Source of the DNA: an uncultured Alistipes sp.
GTDB taxonomy: Bacteria; Bacteroidota; Bacteroidia; Bacteroidales; Rikenellaceae
DNA: 48,216 bases
Direction: 5' to 3'
Assembly: GCA_910584485.1 (NCBI GenBank)
Contig: CAJUAV010000013.1
Span: 1 to 48,216, forward strand
Numbering within the stretch: the first letter of the stretch is position 1; each line of letters opens with the position of its first letter. Made by a program: the position numbers and the translations under genes. The notes beneath the pieces are model-generated. The model worked only from the letters and a program-made list of their open reading frames with translations, searched no databases and had not been told where the DNA came from. Below, one piece after another: positions 25,506 to 34,043 of the stretch.

Positions 25506-26825
25506 ATGCAGCGCAACGAACTCTATACCTTTTTCACCGAAACGATCTTCCGCCGCAAGGAGGAGGAGTGGTCGTCGTCGGCCGTGCGGATGCTCGTGCG
25601 GCTCTACAAACTGCTCTACTACATGGTGCGCGGCCTGCTCAACCACGGCACGCTGGTCCGCAGCGCAGCCCTGACCTACTACACGATCATGTCGCTCGTG
25701 CCGATCCTGGCCGTCGTCTTCGCCATCCTCAAGGGCTTCGGGGCGGTCGAACACCTCTCGGGCTCCTTCTACAACCTGCTGCCGCAGCACCCCGAAATCG
25801 TCGACTACCTCCTTTCGTTCGCCGAAAACGCCCTGCTGCGCACGCGCGGAGGGGTGGTGGCCGTCGTCGCCCTCGTGGCGCTCTTCTGGGCCGTCATCCA
25901 GGTCTTCGGATCGATCGAAAGCGCCTTCAACAACATCTGGGAGGTGAAGACGACCCGCAGCCTCGCCCGCAAGTGGAGCGACTACCTCGCCGTGATCCTC
26001 ATCGTCCCCGTCTGCTGGATCATCGCCAACGCCGCGGGACGCTACACGGACGAGCTGTTCGGCGTCGACGACAGCTGGTATTTCCGCCTCTTTTCGCACC
26101 TGCTCTCGATGCTCTCGATCTGGGCGATGTTCACGCTCCTCTACCTGATCATCCCCAACGCCCGCGTCAAGTGGCGCAGCGCCCTCACGGCGGGCATCGC
26201 CGCGGGGACGATCTTCCTGCTCTTCCAGTGGGGGTACGTCTGTCTCCAGCAGCGGATGACCTCCTACAACGCCATCTACGGCAGCTTCGCCGCCCTGCCG
26301 CTCTTCCTGATCTGGATCCAGATTTCGTGGGAGATCCTCCTGATCGGCGGCGAGCTTTCGTTCACCTACCAGAACATCGCCCGCTTCGGCGAGGAGCACG
26401 AGGCGCAGCGCATCAGCCACGACCAGCGGCGCAAGATCCTGCTGGCGGTGATGCTGCTCATCGTGCGCGAGTTCCGCGACCGCAACGGCGCCGTTCCCGC
26501 CGAGCGCATCCGCGAGGAGCTGAACCTGCCGACGCGCATCGTGAACGACATCCTCTTCCAGCTCACGCGCGCGGGGCAGCTCATCGACGTCCACAAGAAC
26601 GAGGACGAGCGCACCGTGGCCTACGTGCCCGCCTACGACATCGGCCGCATGACCCTCTACGGGATCCTCGAAGCGGTCGAGAACCACGCCGAAGACGCCC
26701 TCGATTTCGCCCCCGATACCGACCTGACGTGCGTCGAACGGGAGCTCGAACGCATGAAGAGCGAGGCGCGCCGCTCGGCAGGCAACGTCTTCCTAACCGA
26801 CCTGGTACGATGCTGCGAAAAGTAG
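25506..26825 (+). CDS. YihY/BrkB-family membrane protein with winged-helix-like C-terminus
   Basis: The first ~310 residues match the YihY/BrkB family: about six helices, starting with RSAALTYYTIMSLVPILAVV, and the conserved ILLIGGELSFTY before the end of the membrane part. The C-terminal ~120 residues are soluble; AERIREELNLPTRIVNDILFQLTRAGQL (split: ERIREELNL, then RIVNDILFQLTRAGQLI) looks like a winged helix, as in Bacteroidetes relatives. Function is not established; RNase BN assignment of the family is known to be wrong. Overlaps the next gene by 16 nt. Confidence 0.9.
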   Translation: MQRNELYTFFTETIFRRKEEEWSSSAVRMLVRLYKLLYYMVRGLLNHGTLVRSAALTYYTIMSLVPILAVVFAILKGFGAVEHLSGSFYNLLPQHPEIVDYLLSFAENALLRTRGGVVAVVALVALFWAVIQVFGSIESAFNNIWEVKTTRSLARKWSDYLAVILIVPVCWIIANAAGRYTDELFGVDDSWYFRLFSHLLSMLSIWAMFTLLYLIIPNARVKWRSALTAGIAAGTIFLLFQWGYVCLQQRMTSYNAIYGSFAALPLFLIWIQISWEILLIGGELSFTYQNIARFGEEHEAQRISHDQRRKILLAVMLLIVREFRDRNGAVPAERIREELNLPTRIVNDILFQLTRAGQLIDVHKNEDERTVAYVPAYDIGRMTLYGILEAVENHAEDALDFAPDTDLTCVERELERMKSEARRSAGNVFLTDLVRCCEK

Positions 26826-27589
26826 TCCTCATCGGAAGCGGCAACCTCGCCGAAGCGCTCGCCGCGGCCCTCGTGGCGAGCGGCGCCGAACTCCTTCAGA
26901 TCTACGGCCGCAATGCGGCCCGCGTCGCCCTCCTCGCCGCTCGGGCGGGGGCCGCGGCCTGCACCGATCCCGCGGCCCTGGAGCGCACGGCCGACCTCTA
27001 CCTGATCGCCGTGAGCGACCGCGCCGTAGCGGAGGTGGCCGCGCAGCTGCCCATACCCGCGACGGCCGTCGTCGCCCACACGGCGGGGAGCGTGCCCCTC
27101 GATGCGCTGGCCCGCTTTCCGCGGCGCGCGATCCTCTACCCGTTGCAGAGCTTCACGGCGGGCCGGCGGGTCGATTTCCGCCGCGTGCCCCTCTTTCTGG
27201 AGTGCGCCGACGAGGCGCTGCGGCCCGAACTGGAGGCCTTCGCCCGCACGCTCTCGGAGGAGGTGCGCTACGCCGACTCCGCCCGTCGGGCGACGATCCA
27301 CCTCGCGGGGGTCTTCGCCAACAACTTCGCCAACCGCATGTTCGGCCTCGCGGCCGAGGTGCTGCGCCGCGAAGGGCTCCCCTACGAGGTGCTGAAGCCG
27401 CTCATCGAGGAGACCGCCGCGAAGGCTGCGGCCGCGGCCGATCCCGCCGCGGTGCAGACGGGCCCCGCCGTGCGCGGCGATTGCGCCTCGCAGGAGCGGC
27501 ACCTGAAGCTGCTGGAGGGGCTGCCCCTCGAAAAAGCGATTTACGAACTGACCAGCCAAAGCATATGGGAAACTTCAAAGAAGATATAG
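26810..27589 (+). CDS. DUF2520 Rossmann-fold oxidoreductase
   Basis: A 259-aa protein with an N-terminal NAD(P)-binding motif VVLIGSGNLAEALAAAL and an alpha-helical C-terminal domain (HLAGVFANNFANRM, then LLEGLPLEKAIYELTSQSIW), as in DUF2520 and pyrroline-carboxylate-reductase-like proteins. The substrate is unknown. It overlaps the YihY gene by 16 nt and kdsC by 25 nt, so all three are one transcript. Confidence 0.92.
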   Translation: MLRKVVLIGSGNLAEALAAALVASGAELLQIYGRNAARVALLAARAGAAACTDPAALERTADLYLIAVSDRAVAEVAAQLPIPATAVVAHTAGSVPLDALARFPRRAILYPLQSFTAGRRVDFRRVPLFLECADEALRPELEAFARTLSEEVRYADSARRATIHLAGVFANNFANRMFGLAAEVLRREGLPYEVLKPLIEETAAKAAAAADPAAVQTGPAVRGDCASQERHLKLLEGLPLEKAIYELTSQSIWETSKKI

Positions 27590-28107
27590 CACGCGTCGAA
27601 GCGATGGTCTTCGACGTCGACGGCGTCATGACCGACGGCCGCATCATCCCCACGGCGGAGGGGGATTTCATCCGCTGCTACAACGCCAAGGACGCCTATG
27701 CCGTCGCCTATGCCGTCAAACAAGGCTATCGCATCTGCGTCATTTCGGGAGGTTTCGGAAAGACGCTCGAACGAAGAGTGCGGATGATGGGGATTCGGGA
27801 TTATTTTCTGAATTGCAGCGACAAGATCGCCACCCTGCGCGACTACATGCAGCGCCACGACCTGCGGCCCGAGCAGGTGCTCTACATGGGCGACGACATC
27901 CCCGACCTGGAGTGCATGCGCGCCGTGGGGCTGCCCGTCTGCCCCGCCGACGCCGCCTCGGAGGTGCTGGAGGCGTCGCGCTACGTCTCGGAGTTCGAGG
28001 GGGGCCGCGGCGCCGTGCGCGACATCGTCGAACAGGTTCTGCGCGCCCGCGGCGACTGGGCCAAAAATTACCATGGCGTAATCTCGGCCGCCGATGCCGC
28101 CAACTAA
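27565..28107 (+). CDS. kdsC: 3-deoxy-D-manno-octulosonate 8-phosphate phosphatase
   Basis: HAD-family phosphatase releasing phosphate from KDO-8-P. Motif I FDVDGVMTDG (near residues 16-25) with the nucleophile Asp, motif II SGGFGK, and motif III/IV GDDIPDLECM are present, and there is no cap domain (180 aa). It overlaps the DUF2520 gene and is the first of a KDO cluster with kdsA and kdsD downstream. Confidence 0.95.
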   Translation: MGNFKEDIARVEAMVFDVDGVMTDGRIIPTAEGDFIRCYNAKDAYAVAYAVKQGYRICVISGGFGKTLERRVRMMGIRDYFLNCSDKIATLRDYMQRHDLRPEQVLYMGDDIPDLECMRAVGLPVCPADAASEVLEASRYVSEFEGGRGAVRDIVEQVLRARGDWAKNYHGVISAADAAN

Positions 28108-28128
28108 CCCTCAATCAACCTTGCAACC

Positions 28129-29142
28129 ATGAACCCGTTCAAGAAAACGAAGCTGGAGTGGCGCATGCGAGACACCTGCATCCTGCTATTGACGGCAACC
28201 ATCACCTGCCTTTTGCTGCTGTCCGTCCATTCGGACGCTGTCGATTTCCTGCGGACACATCCCGTCATCACCACATTGGCCGCAATCCCGATCTGCTTCG
28301 CACTGTACTTTCTCGGCAGTCGCAGCTTTACTGCAAAATCGGTTCTGACCACCACGATGGACCTCGGCATCATCGTCCTGATCGGATGCCTGATTTGGTT
28401 CGTATATGAATTGTCGACCGGAGCAATCCAATTCTCCGATGCATCCGGTCAAATGAGCAGCATCTATGCGCTCATTACCTTCACCATCACCCTATCTGCG
28501 CTGATTCCTTACATCATCGGCCGCACCATCGCCGAATCGACCATCGAGCAACAGGTCAACGAAAAGGTCAGCCGTCTTTTCAACGAGCGGATCCATCGCC
28601 TCGAAGAGAGCTACAACGCTTCTTTAAGCAGTCTCAAAAAGAACTCGGGGCACACCTCCCGCATGATGGCGAAAATGGCGATTACGGATCTGTCGCCTCA
28701 AAAAAACAAGCAGGAATCGTTTGCCTGGGTAATCGGGCTGGCGTCACAGGGTATGATCAAATATCTTCAGGCCCGTTACGAAAATACGTTATTTTACGCC
28801 GACTGCTTACAGTATATCAAACAGGCGCTCGACGAACTCAAGAAAGAACAGTTCTCATTCCAAGACACCGACGTTTCCGACACGCCTACGAATCGCGCAT
28901 TCAGGGACCTGATGGATTTCTGGCTGTTATACAACCATCTGCCACACAACTTAAACCTGAAGTGCCCCGACGAGAAAAATGCCATAAGGACCATATTGCA
29001 GGAGTTTTACCGGAAACGCGAATTGGAATACTTTGTCTTTCACTCGAAATATTTCGACTACATCGAGCAGGAGGATCTCGACGACACCACCAAACGGGCC
29101 CGGTTGCAAAACCTGTTGAGAGCCTATCGAATCATGAACTGA
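28129..29142 (+). CDS. unknown four-helix membrane protein inside the KDO cluster
   Basis: A 337-aa protein, family not recognised. Four hydrophobic helices lie at about 17-33, 44-64, 72-92 and 105-127. A coiled-coil-like stretch follows (VNEKVSRLFNERIHRLEESY, 144-163), then a soluble helical domain to the end with many aromatic and charged residues. GC is clearly lower than in kdsC. It sits 21 nt after kdsC and 8 nt before kdsA, so it is part of the same transcript, but no role in KDO synthesis is known. Confidence 0.75.
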   Translation: MNPFKKTKLEWRMRDTCILLLTATITCLLLLSVHSDAVDFLRTHPVITTLAAIPICFALYFLGSRSFTAKSVLTTTMDLGIIVLIGCLIWFVYELSTGAIQFSDASGQMSSIYALITFTITLSALIPYIIGRTIAESTIEQQVNEKVSRLFNERIHRLEESYNASLSSLKKNSGHTSRMMAKMAITDLSPQKNKQESFAWVIGLASQGMIKYLQARYENTLFYADCLQYIKQALDELKKEQFSFQDTDVSDTPTNRAFRDLMDFWLLYNHLPHNLNLKCPDEKNAIRTILQEFYRKRELEYFVFHSKYFDYIEQEDLDDTTKRARLQNLLRAYRIMN

Positions 29143-29150
29143 ATTGTGCC

Positions 29151-29909
29151 ATGGAAACATTCCAGCGTCTGCTCATAGCCGGTCCGTGCGCCATCGAATC
29201 GGAAGAGATCGTCGATCGGACAGCTGCCGCCTTGGCGGCTTTGCGCGACCGCACCGATTGGCGGATCTATTTCAAAGCCTCATTCGACAAGGCCAACCGC
29301 ACCTCGATCCATGCCTTTCGAGGATTGGGCATGGATCGAGGTCTGCAGATCCTCGATACGATTCGTCAACGCTACGGACTCCCGATTCTGACCGACATTC
29401 ACGAAGCGTGGCAGGCTGCACCCGCGTCCGAAGTCGCCGACGTCTTGCAGATTCCGGCCTTTTTGTGCCGCCAGACGGATCTGATCACCGCAGCAGCCCG
29501 CAGCGGCCGCATCGTCAACATCAAAAAAGGGCAATTCCTTTCGGGTGACGACATGCGTTATCCGATCGAAAAGGCCCGTGCGGCAGGAGCTCGGGAGGTT
29601 TGGGCGACCGAACGCGGCGAACTGTTCGGCTACAACGATCTGATCGTCGATTTTCGCAACATTCCCCGCATGCGGCAATATGCCGACAAGGTCGTAATGG
29701 ATTGCACGCACGCCGTGCAAACCCTCGGCGGCGAAGGCGACCACAGCGGTGGCGATATCCGTTACGTACCGATGATGGCTCGGGCAGCCCGAGCTTTCGG
29801 GGCCGACGGCTTCTATTTCGAGGTCCATCCGACTCCGCAGGAGGCGCTTTCGGACAGTCGGACCATGATTACGCCCGCTCGGTTGAGCGAAATACTCGAT
29901 TCGTTATGA
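29151..29909 (+). CDS. kdsA: KDO 8-phosphate synthase
   Basis: Condenses arabinose 5-phosphate with phosphoenolpyruvate. Family motifs: GPCAIES at the start, FKASFDKANRTS, LTDIHE, LQIPAFLCRQTDL, NIKKGQFLS and the DCTHAVQ segment. The 252-aa length is slightly below the usual ~270-280 because the N-terminus is short; ATG 29151 is the only good start. DCTHAVQ lacks the Asn of the metal-independent type (usually DxTHSVQ after N), so metal dependence cannot be decided. It overlaps kdsD by 4 nt. Confidence 0.95.
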   Translation: METFQRLLIAGPCAIESEEIVDRTAAALAALRDRTDWRIYFKASFDKANRTSIHAFRGLGMDRGLQILDTIRQRYGLPILTDIHEAWQAAPASEVADVLQIPAFLCRQTDLITAAARSGRIVNIKKGQFLSGDDMRYPIEKARAAGAREVWATERGELFGYNDLIVDFRNIPRMRQYADKVVMDCTHAVQTLGGEGDHSGGDIRYVPMMARAARAFGADGFYFEVHPTPQEALSDSRTMITPARLSEILDSL

Positions 29910-30499
29910 CGGAATTTCGGATCGCAGCCCTGCGCTGCCTCGAAAGAGAGCGAAACGCTCTCGACCGCTTGATCGGCTCGCTCGACGAGGCATTCGACCA
30001 TGCGGTCGAAGCGATCGATCAGTGCAGCGGACGGGTTCATACGACGGGGGTCGGGAAAAGCTTTCATGTGGCCGCAAAATTCGCCGATTGTTTAAACACC
30101 ATCGGAATACCGGGTTGCGCCGACAATCCGACAGACCTGTTGCACGGCGGCATCGGCGGCTTTACGGAAAACGATCTGCTGCTCATGATTTCGAGATCGG
30201 GAGAGACGGAAGAGTTGTTGCAGCTCTCGGAGGCGATTCGCTCCGTACAACCCCGCATTCCTTGCATCGGGATCCTCTGTTGCAAAGGGTCCGCATTGGA
30301 ACGATTCACGAATCCGACGATCGTATGCGATCTTATCGAAGAGGCAGATCCGCTGGGCATCGTCCCGACCGCATCCACAATCGTCTGCTCGGCTGTCGGC
30401 GATGCTCTCATCAGCGCTTTGATTCAAAAACGGCACGTAACCCGCGCACAATTCGCCCGCAACCATCCGGGCGGGACGTTGGGACGGCTGCTACGCTAA
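29906..30499 (+). CDS. kdsD: arabinose-5-phosphate isomerase, SIS domain only
   Basis: Converts ribulose 5-phosphate to arabinose 5-phosphate, the substrate of kdsA. The SIS domain shows GVGKSFHVAAKFADCLNTIG, LLMISRSGET and the C-terminal RNHPGGTLGRLL typical of KdsD/KpsF. The 197-aa product ends after the SIS domain and lacks the two CBS domains of E. coli KdsD. SIS-only A5P isomerases are known. Short ATGA overlap with kdsA. Confidence 0.92.
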   Translation: MTEFRIAALRCLERERNALDRLIGSLDEAFDHAVEAIDQCSGRVHTTGVGKSFHVAAKFADCLNTIGIPGCADNPTDLLHGGIGGFTENDLLLMISRSGETEELLQLSEAIRSVQPRIPCIGILCCKGSALERFTNPTIVCDLIEEADPLGIVPTASTIVCSAVGDALISALIQKRHVTRAQFARNHPGGTLGRLLR

Positions 30500-30517
30500 C
30501 ACCTTTCCCGCCACATG

Positions 30518-30557
30518 CGAACGAGCCTCCGATCTTTGCTGATCGGAGGCTCGTTCG
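30518..30557. terminator. 17-bp perfect inverted repeat between convergent genes
   Basis: CGAACGAGCCTCCGATC and its exact complement separated by 6 nt. It lies between kdsD and the Lrp gene and probably ends transcription in both directions, although no T-run follows. Confidence 0.6.
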
Positions 30558-30574
30558 ATAGGTGCGCAGGCGCG

Positions 30575-31057
30575 CTACCGCCGCTCGGGCTCGATGAAAT
30601 CGAGGTTGAGCGGACGCGAGAAGACCTCCTGCAGCGAAATGGTCGTCTCGGTCGAGGCGACGCCCTGAATGCGCAGCACGCTGTCGAAGATCGTCCGCAT
30701 CAGGTGGTCGTTGTCGATGCAGTAGAGCTTGACCTGGATGTTCCCCTTGCCCGAAATGACGTGCGCCTCGACGATTTCGGGGATCTTCTCCAGCTCGCGG
30801 ATCGTCGTCTGCAACAGCTGCGTATCCTTGAGCGTGATGTTGATGTAGGCGCAGACGTCGAAGCCCAGCAGCTTGGGGCTCACCACCGTATAGCTGCCCA
30901 GAATCACCCCCGCCTCGGTCAGCTTGTGGATGCGCTGGTGGATGGCGGCACCCGAGATGCCGCATTCGCGCGCAATTTCCAGATAGGGCATGCGGGCGTT
31001 GTTCACCAGGTATTTGAGGATCTTGCGGTCGATGGCGTCGAGGGAGAGGGTTTTCAT
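30575..31057 (-). CDS. Lrp/AsnC-family transcriptional regulator
   Basis: A 160-aa regulator with an N-terminal HTH (DAIDRKILKYLVNNARMPY, then GISGAAIHQRIHKL) and a C-terminal RAM/AsnC ligand-binding domain. Its effector is probably an amino acid. It lies directly downstream of kbl on the same strand, so a link with threonine/glycine metabolism is plausible. It carries a short tail (PLNLDFIEPERR) after the RAM domain. Confidence 0.95.
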   Translation of the reverse strand: MKTLSLDAIDRKILKYLVNNARMPYLEIARECGISGAAIHQRIHKLTEAGVILGSYTVVSPKLLGFDVCAYINITLKDTQLLQTTIRELEKIPEIVEAHVISGKGNIQVKLYCIDNDHLMRTIFDSVLRIQGVASTETTISLQEVFSRPLNLDFIEPERR

Positions 31058-31101
31058 GCGGTGTAAAGTGTTGTCGGTTAAATTTCAATGCGTGTCGGCA
31101 G

Positions 31102-31152
31102 GCCCTCTTTCGGGCCGTGCGTGCCCGAAAAGGCGAAGACCCGAAAGAGGGC
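31102..31152. repeat. 13-bp inverted repeat between kbl and the Lrp gene
   Basis: GCCCTCTTTCGGG (31102-31114) and CCCGAAAGAGGGC (31140-31152) with an inner CGGGC/GCCCG pair. It could be an attenuating hairpin or, less likely, a regulator site. No T-run on the kbl-transcript side. Confidence 0.6.
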
Positions 31153-31160
31153 GCTGCGGT

Positions 31161-32348
31161 CTATCGGATGATCTCCAGCTCGCGGCCCACCTTGACGAAG
31201 GCGGCGATGCAGCGGTCGAGTTGTTCGCGGGTGTGGCCCGCCGAGACCTGCACGCGGATGCGCGCCTGCCCCTTCGGGACGACGGGATAGTAGAAGCCCG
31301 TCACGAAAACGCCCTCCTCCTGAAGGCGTGCGGCGAACTCCTGCGAGAGCTTCGCATCGTAGAGCATCACGGCGCAGATGGCCGACTGCGTGGGCTTGAT
31401 GTCGAAGCCCGCGGCCATCATGCCGCTGCGGAAATGTTCGACGTTGGCCACCAGCCGGTCGTGCAGCGCATCGCTCTCGCCCAGCATCTTGAAGAGTTCG
31501 ATGCCCGCGCCGACGACGGCGGGGGGCAGCGAGTTCGAGAAGAGGTAGGGGCGCGACCGCTGGCGCAGCAGGTCGATGATCTCCTTGCGGCCCGTCGTGT
31601 AGCCGCCCACGGCGCCGCCGAAGGCTTTGCCGAGGGTGCCCGTCAGGATCTCCACCTTGCCGCGCAGGTCGTAGAGCTCGGTGATGCCGCGGCCCGTGGG
31701 GCCCAGCACGCCCGCCGAGTGGCACTCGTCGACCATCACCAGGGCATCGTATTTTTCGGCCAGCTCGACAATGCGGTCGAGCGGCGCGGCGTTGCCGTCC
31801 ATCGAGAAGACGCCGTCCGTGCAGATGATGCGGAAGCGCTGCGCCTGCGCCTTCTTGAGGCACTCCTCCAGCTCGTTCATGTCGGCGTTGGCGTAGCGGT
31901 AGCGCACCGCCTTGCAGAGGCGCACGCCGTCGATGATCGAGGCGTGGTTCAGCGCATCGGAGATGATGGCGTCCTGCTCCGTGAAGAGCGGCTCGAAGAC
32001 GCCGCCGTTGGCGTCGAAGCAGGCGGCGTAGAGGATCGTGTCCTCGGTGCCGAAGTAGTTCGAAATGGCGCGTTCGAGCTCCTTGTGCAGATCCTGGCAG
32101 CCGCAGATGAAGCGCACGGAGGACATGCCGAAGCCGCGCGCGTCCATCGCCCGCTTCGCCGCCTCGACCAGGCGCGGGTTGTCTGAAAGACCCAGATAGT
32201 TGTTTGCGCAGAAGTTGAGCACCTTGCGGCCTGCGACCTCGATTTCGGCGCGTTGGGGCGATTCGATCACCCGTTCGGTTTTGTAAAGGCCTGCGGCACG
32301 GATCTCGTCGAGTTCCCGTTGCAGGTGAGCCTGCATGTTCGCGTACAT
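31161..32348 (-). CDS. kbl: glycine C-acetyltransferase (2-amino-3-ketobutyrate CoA ligase)
   Basis: PLP enzyme cleaving 2-amino-3-ketobutyrate with CoA to glycine and acetyl-CoA. The 395-aa length is standard. Visible are FCANNYLGL near the start, VDECHSAGVLG with the PLP-binding Asp, and TGTLGKAFGGAVGG with the PLP lysine. Its usual partner tdh is not in the window. A -7 box TACATTTG (32384-32377) lies upstream and gives a ~22-nt leader. Confidence 0.95.
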   Translation of the reverse strand: MYANMQAHLQRELDEIRAAGLYKTERVIESPQRAEIEVAGRKVLNFCANNYLGLSDNPRLVEAAKRAMDARGFGMSSVRFICGCQDLHKELERAISNYFGTEDTILYAACFDANGGVFEPLFTEQDAIISDALNHASIIDGVRLCKAVRYRYANADMNELEECLKKAQAQRFRIICTDGVFSMDGNAAPLDRIVELAEKYDALVMVDECHSAGVLGPTGRGITELYDLRGKVEILTGTLGKAFGGAVGGYTTGRKEIIDLLRQRSRPYLFSNSLPPAVVGAGIELFKMLGESDALHDRLVANVEHFRSGMMAAGFDIKPTQSAICAVMLYDAKLSQEFAARLQEEGVFVTGFYYPVVPKGQARIRVQVSAGHTREQLDRCIAAFVKVGRELEIIR

Positions 32349-32376
32349 GATCGGACGAAAGTTTAACGATTTGTTA

Positions 32377-32384
32377 CAAATGTA
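32377..32384 (-). promoter_or_regulatory. -7 box of kbl
   Basis: Minus-strand TACATTTG, no clear -33 element. Confidence 0.5.
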
Positions 32385-32465
32385 CGAAATTTTTTTCGGT
32401 TTTTCACCGCCTGCAGGGCAAAAAAGCGACGAAACGACGGCCGACGAGGCTCCTGCGGCCGTCTC

Positions 32466-32921
32466 TTACCGTTCGAGCAGCAGGAGCAGCGCCCGTTGTT
32501 TGGCGGATTCGAACGTAAAGCAGTCGACCAGACGCTCGGCGTGCGGCCGATCGACGATGTGCGGTGCCAGCAGGGCGAGGGCCGCCAGACGGTCGTCGTC
32601 GAAGGTGAAGAAGGCCAGCAGCCGGCGCACCTGTTCGCAGCTGAAGCGGCTGTCGAGCGCCCCCACCTCGACCAGTTCGAGCCGCTCCGACTTGAACGGT
32701 TTTCGTTCGATGCGCTCGCAGAGCACGGCGAACTCGCGGTCGGACATGCGGTGTCCGACGCGGCGCGGGGGAGCGACGGCGGCCGCCGAAACAGCGGCGA
32801 CAACGGTCGGAGCGGTGGCAACGATCGGGGAAGCGGCAACGATCGGGGAAGCGGCAGCGGTCGATGCGGCGGAAATCGCGACGGCGAGCGCCGCAGCCGC
32901 GGGCAGCAGGCGGTTTTTCAT
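32466..32921 (-). CDS. secreted DUF4476 protein
   Basis: A 151-aa exported protein with a signal peptide (about 1-24) and an Ala/Val/Pro-rich linker. The DUF4476 domain follows from residue 58 (MSDREFAVLCERI ... SCEQVRRLLAFFTFDDDRLAALALLAPHI). The domain is of unknown function and common in Bacteroidetes. The linker repeats SPIVAA twice, from a direct DNA repeat. A -7 box TATCTTTG lies at 32954-32947. Confidence 0.88.
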   Translation of the reverse strand: MKNRLLPAAAALAVAISAASTAAASPIVAASPIVATAPTVVAAVSAAAVAPPRRVGHRMSDREFAVLCERIERKPFKSERLELVEVGALDSRFSCEQVRRLLAFFTFDDDRLAALALLAPHIVDRPHAERLVDCFTFESAKQRALLLLLER

Positions 32922-32946
32922 GATGCGGACGAGGTCGGTTTACGGA

Positions 32947-32954
32947 CAAAGATA
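32947..32954 (-). promoter_or_regulatory. -7 box of the DUF4476 gene
   Basis: Minus-strand TATCTTTG, 25 nt before the ATG; no clear -33 element. Confidence 0.55.
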
Positions 32955-33028
32955 GCGATTTTTTCCGCTCGCACGCGCGGACCTCTATTTCGCCGCCGAT
33001 AAATTTCCCGATCCCGACTTTTTTCCCT

Positions 33029-33036
33029 AATTTTGA
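33029..33036 (+). promoter_or_regulatory. -7 box of the polyprenyl synthetase gene
   Basis: TAATTTTG fits TAnnTTTG; leader about 20 nt. No good -33 element. Confidence 0.45.
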
Positions 33037-33063
33037 ATCCCGATTTCAATCCGTATACCGACC

Positions 33064-34035
33064 ATGAATCCATCCGAACGACTCCTCTCGCTCGTCGAGA
33101 ACTACCTGGCCCAGACCGCGCTGCCCGCCGAGCCCGAACGGCTCTACACGCCGATCGGCTACTCGCTCGCCGGCGGCGGCAAGCGCCTGCGCCCCGTGCT
33201 GCTGATGCTCTCGCACGCCATCTTCTCGGACAACGCGCCGCAGGCGCTCCCCGCGGCGGCGGCCATCGAGCTCTTCCATAATTTCACGCTGCTCCACGAC
33301 GACATCATGGACCACGCCCCGCTGCGGCGCGGCAAGCCCTCGGTCTACGCCAAGTGGGGCGAGAACGTGGCGATCCTCTCGGGCGACGCGATGATGATCG
33401 CCGCCTACGACCGCCTGGCGCGGCTGCAGACGCCGCAGCTGGCGCAGATCCTCGCCGTCTTCAACCGCACGGCGCTCGAGGTGTGCGAGGGACAGCAGTA
33501 CGACATGGATTTCGAGGAGCGGCAGAAAGTCTCGGTCGCCGAATACATGCAGATGATCGAGCTGAAGACCTCCGTGCTGCTGGCGGGCGCCGTCGTGATC
33601 GGCGCGCTGCTCGGCGGCGCCTCGGAGGCCGACTGCCGGCGCCTGCGCCGCTTCGCCGTCGAACTGGGGCTCGCCTTCCAGCTGCAGGACGACCTGCTGG
33701 ACAGCTACGGCGACGAGCGGCTGGGCAAGACGATCGGCGGCGACATCCTCGAAGGGAAGAAGACCTACCTCATGATAACGGCGATGAGCCGCGCCTCGGA
33801 GGCCGAGCGCGAGGTACTGCGCCGCACGCACGCCGATGCGACGCTGACCGACGCCGAGAAGATCGCCGCCGTGAAGGCGGTCTACGACCGGCTCGACGTG
33901 CCGCACCTGACCGAACAGCAGATCGAGGTGCGCTTCGAGCGGGCGCTGGCGCAGCTCGACGAGCTCGATGCCGACCCCGCGCGCGTCGAGCCGCTGCGCA
34001 CCTACGCCGAGAGCCTGCTGGGACGCAAACACTGA
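33064..34035 (+). CDS. polyprenyl diphosphate synthase
   Basis: Trans-prenyltransferase adding IPP units to an allylic diphosphate; the product chain length is not readable. The first Asp-rich motif is DDIMD (79-83, in LLHDDIMDHAPLRRG) and the second is DDLLD (about 209-213). The early GGGKRLRP segment binds IPP. The 323-aa length suits a medium- or long-chain enzyme (menaquinone side chain or undecaprenyl-type pathway), by inference. It is 8 nt before the U32 gene. Confidence 0.95.
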   Translation: MNPSERLLSLVENYLAQTALPAEPERLYTPIGYSLAGGGKRLRPVLLMLSHAIFSDNAPQALPAAAAIELFHNFTLLHDDIMDHAPLRRGKPSVYAKWGENVAILSGDAMMIAAYDRLARLQTPQLAQILAVFNRTALEVCEGQQYDMDFEERQKVSVAEYMQMIELKTSVLLAGAVVIGALLGGASEADCRRLRRFAVELGLAFQLQDDLLDSYGDERLGKTIGGDILEGKKTYLMITAMSRASEAEREVLRRTHADATLTDAEKIAAVKAVYDRLDVPHLTEQQIEVRFERALAQLDELDADPARVEPLRTYAESLLGRKH

Positions 34036-34043
34036 TTCGGACG

